A stretch of DNA of 64,000 nucleotides, taken from the NCBI GenBank assembly GCA_963739615.1, contig CAVUBD010000025.1, forward strand, positions 62,001 through 126,000, in the 5' to 3' direction. The notes below the pieces were generated by a model. That model was not told the origin of the DNA. It saw only the letters and a program-made list of their open reading frames with translations, and did no database searches. The first letter of the stretch is position 1, and every line of letters starts with the position of its first letter. Source of the DNA: Palsa-504 sp963739615. Lineage in GTDB: Bacteria; Actinomycetota; Actinomycetes; Streptosporangiales; Streptosporangiaceae. A program made the translations under genes and the position numbers. Positions 32,117 to 39,993 of the stretch are shown piece after piece.

Positions 32117-33647
32117 TCACCGCTGGGCTCCGTCCCGGCCGGGGCGGCCGCCGTAGTTCGGCGCCTCGACGGTCATGTGGACGTCATGGGGGTGGCTCTC
32201 GGTCAGCCCGGCCGAGGTGATCTGGATGAAACGTGCCTCTTGCAGGTCGGCGATGGTCCGGGCGCCGCAGTAGCCCATCGCCGCGCGCAGCCCGCCGACC
32301 AGCTGTCCGGCCACGGCCTCCAGCGGACCGCGGTAGGGCACCTGTCCCTCGATGCCCTCAGGCACGAGCTTGTCCTCACGCAGGAACGTCGTCCTGGAAG
32401 TACCGGTCCTTGGAGTAGGAGCGGCCGCGTTCCCGGTTCCGCAGCGCGCCGAGGGAGCCCATCCCCCGGTACAGCTTGTACTGCTTGCCGTTGATGAAGA
32501 CCATCTCGCCCGGGCTTTCCTCGCAGCCGGCGAGCAGGCTGCCGAGCATCACGGTGTCCGCACCCGCGGCGATGGCCTTGGCGATGTCACCGGAGTACTG
32601 CAGGCCGCCGTCACCGATCACCGGCACGCCGGCCGGCCGGGCCGCCTTGGCCGCCTCGTAGATCGCCGTCACCTGCGGGACGCCGACGCCGGCCACCACC
32701 CGGGTCGTGCAGATCGACCCGGGGCCGACGCCGACCTTGACGCCGTCCGCGCCCGCGTCCACCAGGGCCTGGGCCCCGGCCCGGGTGGCGACGTTGCCGC
32801 CGATCGCCTCGACGTCGGAGTTCGCCTTGATCTGCGTGACCATGTCCAGCACGCCCTGCGCGTGCCCGTGCGCGGTGTCCACCACCAGGAAGTCGACGCC
32901 AGCCTCGATGAGGGCCTGCGCACGGCGCTTGGCGTCCTCGCCGACCCCGATGGCGGCCCCGACCACCAGCCGCCCGGCCGGGTCCTTCGTCGCGAAGGGG
33001 AACTTCTCGCTCTTGGTGAAGTCCTTCACCGTGATCAGCCCGCGCAGCCGGCCCGCGTTATCGACCAGGGGCAGCTTCTCCACCTTGTGCCGGCTCAGCA
33101 GCCGCAGCGCATCCTCGGGCGCCACCCCGACCGGGGCGGTGACCAGCGGCATCGGGGTCATCACTTCGGCCACGCGGCGGCTGTGGTCGGTCTCGAAGCG
33201 GATGTCCCGGTTGGTGACGATGCCGACCAGCACGCCGTCGGGGCTGGTCACCGGCACGCCGGAGATCCGGTAGCGGCCGCACAGGCCGTCCACGTCGGCG
33301 ATCGTGGCGTCCGGCCCGCAGGTCACCGGATGGGTGATCATCCCGGCCTCGGAGCGCTTGACCATGTCGACCTGCTGCGCCTGGTCCTCCACGGACAGGT
33401 TGCGATGCAGGACGCCCACCCCGCCCTGGCGGGCCATGGCGATCGCCATCCTGGCCTCGGTGACGGTGTCCATGGACGCCGACACGAGCGGGACGCGGAG
33501 CCGGTACCGGCGGGTGATCCGGGTCGACGTATCGGCCTCGCTGGGCAGTACGCAGGAATGGGCCGGGAGCAGGAGAACGTCGTCGAAGGTCAGCCCGACG
33601 GGCGCGAACTTGTCGTCGCCGGAGTCCGGGCGTACGGGATCAGTCAT
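32117..33647 (-). pseudogene. guaB: IMP dehydrogenase, +1 frameshift near the C-terminus
   Basis: The first 423 codons (33647 to 32376) hold the barrel, two CBS domains (about residues 95-205: MITHPVTCGPDATIADVDG, then VAEVMTPMPLVT) and the catalytic loop GPGSICTTRVV. The flap Arg-Tyr in SKDRYFQDD is also present. The frame then ends VPA-stop. Dropping one base in GTTCCTGCGTGAGG (about 32379-32392) gives VPREDKLVPEGIEGQVPYRG... and continues 80 more residues to a stop at 32117. The lost tail contains the K+-site and C-terminal helices that IMPDH needs. It is either a real inactivating indel or a sequencing error. Confidence 0.85.
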
Positions 33648-33654
33648 GGCACCT

Positions 33655-34402
33655 TCACCGGGAGTGGCAGCGGGGATGCTCCCATCCTATTGAGAGCTGA
33701 GACGGGCGGGTGCCGGTGTTCCCGGGTTCGCCCAACTCGGCGGCGAGGGCGCGCAGCCGCAGCAGTGCCCGGTGCTGGGCGACGCGGACCGCGCCCGGCG
33801 ACATGTCGAGCACGTATCCGGTGTCCTCGGCCGACAGCCCGCCGACCACCCGGAGCAGGAGGAGCCTGCGCTGGCCGTCGGGCAGGCGGGCGAGCAAGAC
33901 CCGCACCTGGCTGGCCTCCACGCCCGCCACCATGATCTCCTCCGGCCCGGGATAGCGGTCAGGCAGGTCGGGCAGGACCGGCACGGGGAACGGCGAGCGG
34001 GCCGCGCCGCGGGCCGCGTCCGCCACCTTGTGCGCGGCGATGCCGAACACGAAGGCCGCGAACGGTCGGCCCATGTCCTGGTAGGACGGCAGTGCGGACA
34101 GCAGCGCCAGGCAGACCTCCTGGGCCACGTCATCTTCGTCCTGGCTTCCCGTCGGCGTCAGCCGGGCCCGGACGAACCTGAGGATCACCGGCCTGAACTG
34201 CCGCAGCAGCGCCTCGATCGCATCCTGGCGGCCCTGCGCCGCCAGGATGTGCAGGTCCCGCCCGGGCTAGCTGTTCCTGGGGGGCCGTCAGTTCGGCGGG
34301 GGGCCAGTCCGGGGGCGGCGGATCGGCGTTTGCTCGCGATGCCTGCGGGATGCAGGCGGTGCCCGTTGAGCTGATGAATGCGGAACGACCCCAGTTAGTC
34401 AC
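33655..34402 (-). CDS. Sigma-70 family factor (ShbA/SigD-like), 5' end out of frame
   Basis: From GTG 34188 the frame gives 177 aa: the end of region 2 (FVRARLTPTGSQDEDDVAQEV, YQDMGRPFAAFVFGIAAHKVADA) and region 4 (LPDGQRRLLLLRVVGGLSAEDTGYVLDMSPGAVRVAQHRAL). It resembles the sigma factor that precedes guaB in actinomycetes (Streptomyces ShbA, Mycobacterium SigD). Region 2 homology begins further upstream (LHILAAQGRQDAIEALLRQFRP) in the same frame but behind a TAG, with no start codon. A neighbouring frame from GTG 34402 flows into it if one G in GCGGGAC (about 34260) is removed. The 5' end is thus frameshifted, or starts at a non-standard codon. guaB begins 7 nt after its stop. Confidence 0.7.
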
Positions 34403-34707
34403 GCAGAGTTAATGCCCAGTTGCAGGGACGCTATCTCCGCCGGCGACCCGGCGCGATGGCCAGATTGTTGTAACCCTGACGTCACCTCGGTGTTACTCGG
34501 CGTTACTAACGCGAATTCCGGTCCCCCGCCGGCCGTGTCACCGTCAAGGCCCGGCCCGGTTACCGGATGACGCTTGCCTCATCCAGAAGCGCCCGTCAGC
34601 TGTCACATGCGCCCCCGGACGTACAGCAGCGCGGTGGCCGGCTGCCGGATTTGCGGCATCATTTAGGGCGGAGAACGCCAAAAGATCATGGAGGATATTA
34701 GTGCCGG
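34403..34707. other. Intergenic region between the sigma gene and the IS66 remnant
   Basis: No gene recognised. It contains direct GTTACT repeats (CGGTGTTACTCGGCGTTACTAACG, split at 34490-34513) that may belong to the sigma-gene promoter. The right part (34684-34701) resembles the arm of the palindromic element at 4341-4422. Confidence 0.35.
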
Positions 34708-34715
34708 GTCAGGTG

Positions 34716-35569
34716 TAAGTCTTCGGAAATCGTGTGAGGTGGCTGCTGACGTCCACTGGGGGCTGCTGACAGCGACACGCTGGCGGGTGCGTGATTTGCG
34801 GATGCTTAAGGTGTTTGCTGTGCTGCGTGACGGTTGCGGCTGGCGTGGTCCCGGATGCGAGGGGTGCTGAGGCTTCGCTGCTGGAGGCGCTGGATGCCGC
34901 GCTGGAGGCGAACCGGCAGCTGTCGGAGCTGGCGGAGAGGCAGCGGGCGGAGATCGCGGAGCTGCGGGAGCAGAACGCGCGCCTTCTGGAGCGTGATGCG
35001 GTGCAGGACGCTGAGCTGGAGGAGCTCCGTGCTGACTTCGCGGTGCTGCAGCGGATGCTGTTCGGGCGGTCGTCGGAGAAGTTTCCTCCGGGACCGCCGG
35101 CCGGCGGCGGTGATGATGATGGCGGCCAGGGCCGGGAGCGCGGGAGCGGCACGGGGAAGAAGCGGGGTCCGGGGGCGCGGGCGGGCAGGCGGGATTACTC
35201 GCATCTTCCCCGGTTCGAGGTGTTCTGGGACTTTCCCGGCGGCGGGTACTGCTGCCCGGAGTGCGGGGAGCCGTTCACGCCGCTGGGGGATCAACGGTCA
35301 CCGCCACCGCCCGGATGGCCGGCCTCAACGAGCTGGCCTACCTCACCGCCTGCCTCGGCGAATGCGGGCGCAACGGCGGGAAGCCCCTGTCCGGGCCGGC
35401 GCTGGAACGGTTCCTGCCCTGGAACGCCAGCCCCGAAGACCTCCGCACCTGGGCACAGCCCCCGCCCGACGGGTAAACCCCTCACCGGTAATGCCGCCAC
35501 CGGCGTGGCCACCGCACACCGCCACACCGACTGTCGCCATGCCCGTTCACAGGACTTCCGAGTACTTAC
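34716..35569 (+). mobile_element. Internally deleted IS66-family element with intact ends
   Basis: 854 bp bounded by 23-bp imperfect inverted repeats: left 34716-34738 starts GTAAGTCTTCGGAAATCG; right 35547-35569 reads, as reverse complement, GTAAGTACTCGGAAGTCC (19/23 matches overall). Both sides carry an identical 8-bp direct repeat GGTCAGGT (34708-34715 and 35570-35577), the target duplication length typical of IS66. Intact IS66 elements are roughly 2 kb or more, so about half to two-thirds of the interior is missing. The element could only move if helped in trans. Confidence 0.85.
34791..35476 (+). pseudogene. IS66 transposase remnant (N- and C-terminal pieces only)
   Basis: The first frame (to about 35293) encodes a Leu-rich helix/coiled coil (ELAERQRAEIAELREQNARL), the ML-FGRSSEK motif that is diagnostic of IS66 TnpC, and a Cys pair (CCPECGEPF) of the zinc-binding domain. 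From about 35293 another frame reads ARMAGLNELAYLTACLGECG, then GPALERFLPWNASPEDL and a stop at 35474-35476, the transposase C-terminus. The DDE catalytic core between them is absent. Confidence 0.8.
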
Positions 35570-35917
35570 GGTCAGGTTACGTTTGCTCGGCTGGCTGATC
35601 GTGTGGCCGGCGCCCGATCCAGCCGCAACGATGTGGCATTGGTGCGGCTGGATCCGCCTCGATGTCACATCGTTGCGGTCGGTCAGGCGGTCCCGCGACC
35701 GGATGGCGGTACCTGACGGGCTGGTGGGAAACCAGAGGCGGGCATTAGGTAATCTGCTGCGGGATTAGCTTGGTGGAGAGTTTTAGCAGGGACTATCGTC
35801 CTTAGAACTCCCGTGAAGCCGAAATACTCCGCGCAAATTCGGCTCGCTCGGAAAAGTGGCGGCTCGGGGCGCGCGACTGGGCCGCAGAGTGAAGAGAAAG
35901 CCGGGCAGAACGACACG

Positions 35918-35960
35918 GAAGCCGGGTGCCACGGTGATGGACACCGTGGCACCCGGCTTC
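35918..35960. terminator. 19-bp perfect hairpin downstream of groEL
   Basis: The arms 35918-35936 and 35942-35960 are perfectly complementary (GAAGCCGGGTGCCACGGTG) around ATGGA. There is no U-run, but in high-GC actinomycetes such U-less hairpins 3' of genes commonly act as terminators or mRNA stabilisers. Confidence 0.65.
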
Positions 35961-35969
35961 GGATGCCTT

Positions 35970-36054
35970 GAGCTTGGCCGGGCTTCGAGCTTGGCCGGGC
36001 TTCGAGCTTGGCCGGGCTTCGAGCTTGGCCGGGCTTCGAGCTTGGCCGGGCTTC
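35970..36054. repeat. Five tandem copies of a 17-bp unit
   Basis: GAGCTTGGCCGGGCTTC repeated five times without a mismatch, ending 6 nt before the groEL stop codon. Such identity implies recent expansion and a likely copy-number polymorphism. Confidence 0.9.
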
Positions 36055-36060
36055 GGGGCG

Positions 36061-37680
36061 TTAGTGCGAGTGGCTGTGCCCGTGGCCGTTGGCCGCGGGG
36101 GCCTCCCTCTCCTCGGGCTTCTCGACCACCAGGGTCTCCGTGGTCAGCAGCATGCCGGCGATCGACGCTGCATTCAGCACGGCGGACCTGGTCACCTTCA
36201 CCGGGTCGATGACGCCCTGGGCTACCAGGTCGCCGTATTCGCCGGTGGCGGCGTTGTAGCCGTGGCCGGGCGGCAGGGTGGCGATCTTGGCCACCACCAC
36301 CGAGCCCTCCTGGCCCGCGTTGAACGCGATCCAGCGGGCCGGCTCGGTCAGGGAGCGCTTGACGACCCGGACTCCGGTCGCCTCGTCGCCCTTGCGGCCG
36401 AGGTCGTCGAGGTCGGCGGCCAGGTGCACCAGGGCGCTGCCGCCGCCGGGGATGATGCCTTCCTCGATGGCGGCCCGGGTGGCGGAGATGGCGTCCTCGA
36501 GACGGTGCTTCTTCTCCTTGAGCTCCACCTCGGTGGCGGCCCCCACCCGCAGGACGCTGACGCCGCCGGAGAGCTTGGCCAGCCGCTCCTGCAGCTTCTC
36601 CTTGTCCCAGTCGGAGTCGGTGTTCTCGATCTCGTTACGGATCTGCCTGATCCGGTCCTCGATCGCCGACTTGTCACCGGCCCCGTCGATGATCGTGGCG
36701 TTGTCCTTGGTGACGACGATCCGGCGGGCCCGGCCGAGGCTCTCAAGCCCGACCGACTCCAGCTTGACGCCGAGTTCGTCGCTGATCACCTCGCCGCCGG
36801 TCAGGATGGCGACATCGGCCAGCATGGCCTTGCGGCGGTCACCGAAACCTGGCGCCTTCACGGCCACCACGTTCAGCAGGCCGCGGATCTTGTTCACCAC
36901 GAGGGTGGCCAGCGCCTCGCCCTCGACGTCCTCCGCGATCACCAGCAGCGGCCGCTTGGTCTGGGCGGTCTTCTCGAGCAGCGGCAGGAAGTCGGCCATC
37001 GACGAGATCTTGGCCTGATGGATCAGGATGTACGCGTCCTCGAGGACCGCCTCGAGGCGCTCGGGGTCGGTGATGAAGTACGGCGAGATGTAGCCCTTGT
37101 CGAACTGGAGGCCCTCGGTGAACTCCAGCTCCAGGCCCATCGTCGGCGATTCCTCGACGGTGATGACACCGTCCTTGCCGACCTTGGAGAACGCCTCGGC
37201 GATCAGCTCGCCGATCTTCTCGTCCTGCGCGGAGATCGTCGCGACATGGGCGATCTCGGTCTGCTCCTCCACCTCACGCGCGATCTTGAGCAGCCGCGCG
37301 GAAACCTCCGCGGCGGCGGCGTCGATACCGCGCTTGAGGTCCATCGGGTTAGCGCCGGCCGTGACCGAACGCAGCCCGTGATGCACCATCGACTGGGCCA
37401 GGACCGTCGCCGTCGTGGTGCCGTCGCCGGCCACGTCGTTGGTCTTGGTGGCTACTTCCTTGGCGAGCTGGGCGCCCACGTTCTCGTACGGGTCGTCCAG
37501 TTCCACCTCCTTGGCGACGGTCACACCGTCGTTGGTGATGGTGGGAGCGCCCCATTTCTTATCGAGTACGACGTTGCGGCCACGAGGGCCTAGCGTCACC
37601 TTCACTGCGTCGGCGAGCTTGTTGACGCCACGCTCGAGCGAGCGGCGGGCGTCCTCGTCGAACTCCAGGATCTTGGGCAT
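36061..37680 (-). CDS. groL: Chaperonin GroEL (GroEL1 type with His-rich tail)
   Basis: 539 aa, 60-kDa chaperonin ring subunit. Visible are the ATP site motifs VTLGPRGRNVVLDKKWG and GDGTTTATVLAQ (residues about 24-41 and 86-97) and the apical-domain segments. The C-terminal equatorial Asp is in GYNAATGEYGDL. The tail is GHGHSHSH rather than GGM repeats, the mark of actinobacterial GroEL1 paralogues that sit in an operon with groES. The gap from groES is 112 nt. Heat regulation by HrcA is expected from the CIRCE upstream of groES. Confidence 0.96.
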   Translation of the reverse strand: MPKILEFDEDARRSLERGVNKLADAVKVTLGPRGRNVVLDKKWGAPTITNDGVTVAKEVELDDPYENVGAQLAKEVATKTNDVAGDGTTTATVLAQSMVHHGLRSVTAGANPMDLKRGIDAAAAEVSARLLKIAREVEEQTEIAHVATISAQDEKIGELIAEAFSKVGKDGVITVEESPTMGLELEFTEGLQFDKGYISPYFITDPERLEAVLEDAYILIHQAKISSMADFLPLLEKTAQTKRPLLVIAEDVEGEALATLVVNKIRGLLNVVAVKAPGFGDRRKAMLADVAILTGGEVISDELGVKLESVGLESLGRARRIVVTKDNATIIDGAGDKSAIEDRIRQIRNEIENTDSDWDKEKLQERLAKLSGGVSVLRVGAATEVELKEKKHRLEDAISATRAAIEEGIIPGGGSALVHLAADLDDLGRKGDEATGVRVVKRSLTEPARWIAFNAGQEGSVVVAKIATLPPGHGYNAATGEYGDLVAQGVIDPVKVTRSAVLNAASIAGMLLTTETLVVEKPEEREAPAANGHGHSHSH

Positions 37681-37792
37681 TTACTACCTCAGCCTACGGT
37701 TGGATCGAGTTCTCAGTGAGCATGCTCACGGGCCCCGGCGGCAGCGCCCCCGGCGAATCGCCGAGTGCCCTGCCGCCGGAGCCCGCTGGCTA

Positions 37793-38104
37793 CTACTTTT
37801 CGATGATGGCGAGCACGTCGCGTGCGGAGAGCACCAGGTACTCCTCGCCCGCGTACTTCACCTCTGTGCCGCCGTACTTGCTGTACAGCACGATGTCGCC
37901 GACCTGTACGTCGACCGGCACACGCTTGGTGCCCGCGTCGTCGAAGCGTCCCGGGCCCACCGCAAGGACTTCGCCCTCCTGAGGCTTCTCCTTGGCGGTG
38001 TCCGGGATCACAAGGCCGGACGCCGTGGTCTGCTCCGCCTCGAGCGTGCGGACCACGATCCGGTCTTCGAGCGGCTTGATTTTTACTTTGGTGGCGGTCG
38101 TCAC
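37793..38104 (-). CDS. groS: Co-chaperonin GroES
   Basis: 103 aa. KIKPLEDRIVVRTLEAEQTTASG at the N-terminus, the mobile-loop region, GPGRFDDAGTKRVPVDVQVGDIVLYSKYGGTEV and the C-terminal LVLSARDVLAII match Hsp10. It caps GroEL rings. The ATG follows GGGGAGGT. CIRCE and a sigma-A-type promoter lie 97-158 bp upstream. Confidence 0.96.
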   Translation of the reverse strand: MTTATKVKIKPLEDRIVVRTLEAEQTTASGLVIPDTAKEKPQEGEVLAVGPGRFDDAGTKRVPVDVQVGDIVLYSKYGGTEVKYAGEEYLVLSARDVLAIIEK

Positions 38105-38200
38105 GATCGGACCTCCCCCTCCGGAATGGCTAATGGTGAGTTAACTAGAGAGGGCGAGCGCGGCGGCCTGCCGTCGCGGGGATCAGACTGCCTCGTCGCA

Positions 38201-38227
38201 TTAGCACTCTACAGGAGCGAGTGCTAA
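38201..38227. promoter_or_regulatory. CIRCE operator (HrcA binding site)
   Basis: TTAGCACTC, nine bases, GAGTGCTAA: an exact match to the CIRCE consensus. It overlaps the expected transcription start of groES-groEL, so HrcA binding would block transcription until heat shock. The divergent coiled-coil gene begins 193 bp on the other side. Confidence 0.95.
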
Positions 38228-38233
38228 GTCTGA

Positions 38234-38262
38234 ACAGTAGCGGCAGCAGGCGGGCACGTCAA
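38234..38262 (-). promoter_or_regulatory. groES-groEL promoter
   Basis: On the minus strand TTGACG (38257-38262), 17 nt, TACTGT (38234-38239), with CIRCE starting 6 bp after the -10 box. Confidence 0.8.
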
Positions 38263-38419
38263 ACGAGCGGGCTGCAAACGAATTCTTTCGCTCTCCGTAC
38301 ACAATCAATTACACAGAGATACTAGAGTCGAACGGTCCCCGGTGCTAGCCGGACCGAGCATAGCGACCGCCGGGACGGGCAACCCTTGCGAAAGGGGCAC
38401 CCCCTTGCGAAGGAGCACC

Positions 38420-39898
38420 ATGGATCAGCCGGCCAACCACATCCTGCTTCGCGGAAACCAGCCGGGCGCGGCCGACCGCATGCGTGAACTGCTCGCGCGC
38501 ACCGTTCAGGACCACGTCGCCGACCAGCGCTCCAACGCCGGCGTGCTCGAGGACATCCGCCAGCGCATGGAAGGGGTCGAGTGGCTGGTGAAGGAGGTGC
38601 GCGAGCGGGAGATTCCCGGCATGACGTACCGGCTCGACGGCCTGGCCAAGCACCTGGGCGAGACCGCGGGCAGGCCGCCGCGGTGGGCCGAGTCGCTCGC
38701 CGAGCACATCGAGCTGCTCCGGGCCCAGGTCACCCCGGTCGCCGAGTTGCACTCGCTGTGGGCCGAGGTGGGCACCGTCTCGGCGCACGTCGAGCAGGCG
38801 CTGCCCCGGCTGCAGGCGGTGTGCGACACCATCGGCCAGGCGATGGACGCGCTGCGGGCGCAGGACGAGCGCCTGTCCAGGCTGCAGCAGAGCATCGGCA
38901 AGCTGGCGCAGAGCATGGAGTCGGCGGCGGGCCGGTTCGGCCGCCTGGACAAGACCCTGGCCGAGCTCGGGCAGCGCACCGGGCAGCTCGACAAGGAGAT
39001 CTGCGCGGTCAAGGGCCGGACGGAGGCGGGCTTCAGCACGCTGGCGGCCAAGGTGGATCAGAGCGCGGCGGACGTCGGCGGGCAGGTCGAGCTGCTCGGC
39101 GGCCAGGTCCAGCTGGTCCACGGCCGGATCGAGCGGCTCGATGAGCGGCTGGCGGAGGCCGACGGCAAGCTCGGCTCGACGGACACCAGGGTGGCCGCCC
39201 TCGATACCCGGCTGGAACGCCTGGACGAGCGCCTCGACGACCAGTACGACCGGGTGAGCGCCATCGACGGCACGCTGTGCGCCAGCGACACCAAACTGGT
39301 GGCGATCGCCGCCACCCTCGCCGCCACCGACACCAGGATCGGCACGGCCGAGGCCGCGCTGATGGCCGTCGACACCAGGCTCGGCGGGCTCGACGCCAAG
39401 CTGGACCGGGTCGACGACCGGCTCGGCGAGCACGGCCGGGGACTCGACGCCAGGATCGGGACGCTGGACGGCAAGGTCGGCACGGTGGACGGCAGAGTCG
39501 GCACGCTCAGCGGGCGGCTGGACGGACTCGACGGCAGGCTGGAGGGGGTCGACGGGAGGCTGGAGGGGATCGGCGCCAGGCTGGAGGGACTCGACGGCAG
39601 GCTGGAGGGGGTCAGCGGCAGGCTCGACGGCCTCGGCGGCAGGCTCGACGGCCTCGGCGGCAGGCTCGACGGCTTCGGCGAGAAGTTCGGCACCCTGGGG
39701 CCGCTCGCGGACGAGCTGCGGGCCCGCCCCGGGCCGGCCGAGATCCAGGACGCGGTGGCGAAGGCCGTCGACGCGGCGCAGAACGACGTCACGACCCACC
39801 TCGGGTCGCTGGAGGAAACCGTGCTCACCCTGGCGGAGGCGCTGCTGCGGCCGCCGGGGCGCCAGGTACCCTCCCCCCGCGAAGGCGGCCGCAGCTAG
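38420..39898 (+). CDS. Long coiled-coil protein with heptad tandem repeats
   Basis: 492 aa, ATG with AAGGAG 5 nt upstream. Residues 1-130 are mixed helical. From about 140 to 440 the sequence is an almost continuous heptad pattern that decays into near-exact seven-residue repeats (GRLDGLG, GRLEGVD, ARLEGLD) around residues 380-435. The C-terminal 60 residues are acidic/amphipathic, then Pro/Arg-rich. There is no transmembrane helix and no enzyme motif. A rod-like cytoplasmic scaffold or membrane-fibre protein is conceivable; function unknown. It is divergent from groES with CIRCE in between. Confidence 0.75.
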   Translation: MDQPANHILLRGNQPGAADRMRELLARTVQDHVADQRSNAGVLEDIRQRMEGVEWLVKEVREREIPGMTYRLDGLAKHLGETAGRPPRWAESLAEHIELLRAQVTPVAELHSLWAEVGTVSAHVEQALPRLQAVCDTIGQAMDALRAQDERLSRLQQSIGKLAQSMESAAGRFGRLDKTLAELGQRTGQLDKEICAVKGRTEAGFSTLAAKVDQSAADVGGQVELLGGQVQLVHGRIERLDERLAEADGKLGSTDTRVAALDTRLERLDERLDDQYDRVSAIDGTLCASDTKLVAIAATLAATDTRIGTAEAALMAVDTRLGGLDAKLDRVDDRLGEHGRGLDARIGTLDGKVGTVDGRVGTLSGRLDGLDGRLEGVDGRLEGIGARLEGLDGRLEGVSGRLDGLGGRLDGLGGRLDGFGEKFGTLGPLADELRARPGPAEIQDAVAKAVDAAQNDVTTHLGSLEETVLTLAEALLRPPGRQVPSPREGGRS

Positions 39899-39993
39899 CC
39901 GCGGCCGGTGCGCGGCAGCCGGGGCGCGGCCGGGACGCGGCCGGGGCGCGGCGGCCGGCCCGCAGGTAGCGGGCCGGAGTTATGGTGATCGTT

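Larger units (their letters stand above)
35570..36060. other. Gene-free stretch between IS66 remnant and groEL
   Basis: No gene recognised. 35623-35635 and 35666-35678 form a perfect 13-bp inverted repeat (CCGCAACGATGTG). 35767-35803 resembles the palindromic element at 4341. The groEL terminator hairpin and the 17-bp tandem repeats (listed separately) fill the right end. Confidence 0.4.

Noticed and set aside
35623..35678. 13-bp perfect inverted repeat right of the IS66 remnant as a second IS end pair
   Set aside because: No target duplication and no transposase between the arms; kept only as a hairpin in the intergenic note.
39361..39690. Tandem DNA repeat or CRISPR in the coiled-coil gene
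   Set aside because: The periodicity is 21 bp and reflects protein heptads; copies diverge at the protein-coding level as expected for a coiled coil.
38345..39799. Long minus-strand open frame antisense to the coiled-coil gene
   Set aside because: It mirrors the heptad-repeat DNA. It has no ribosome site or recognisable family, and codon-position GC favours the plus frame.
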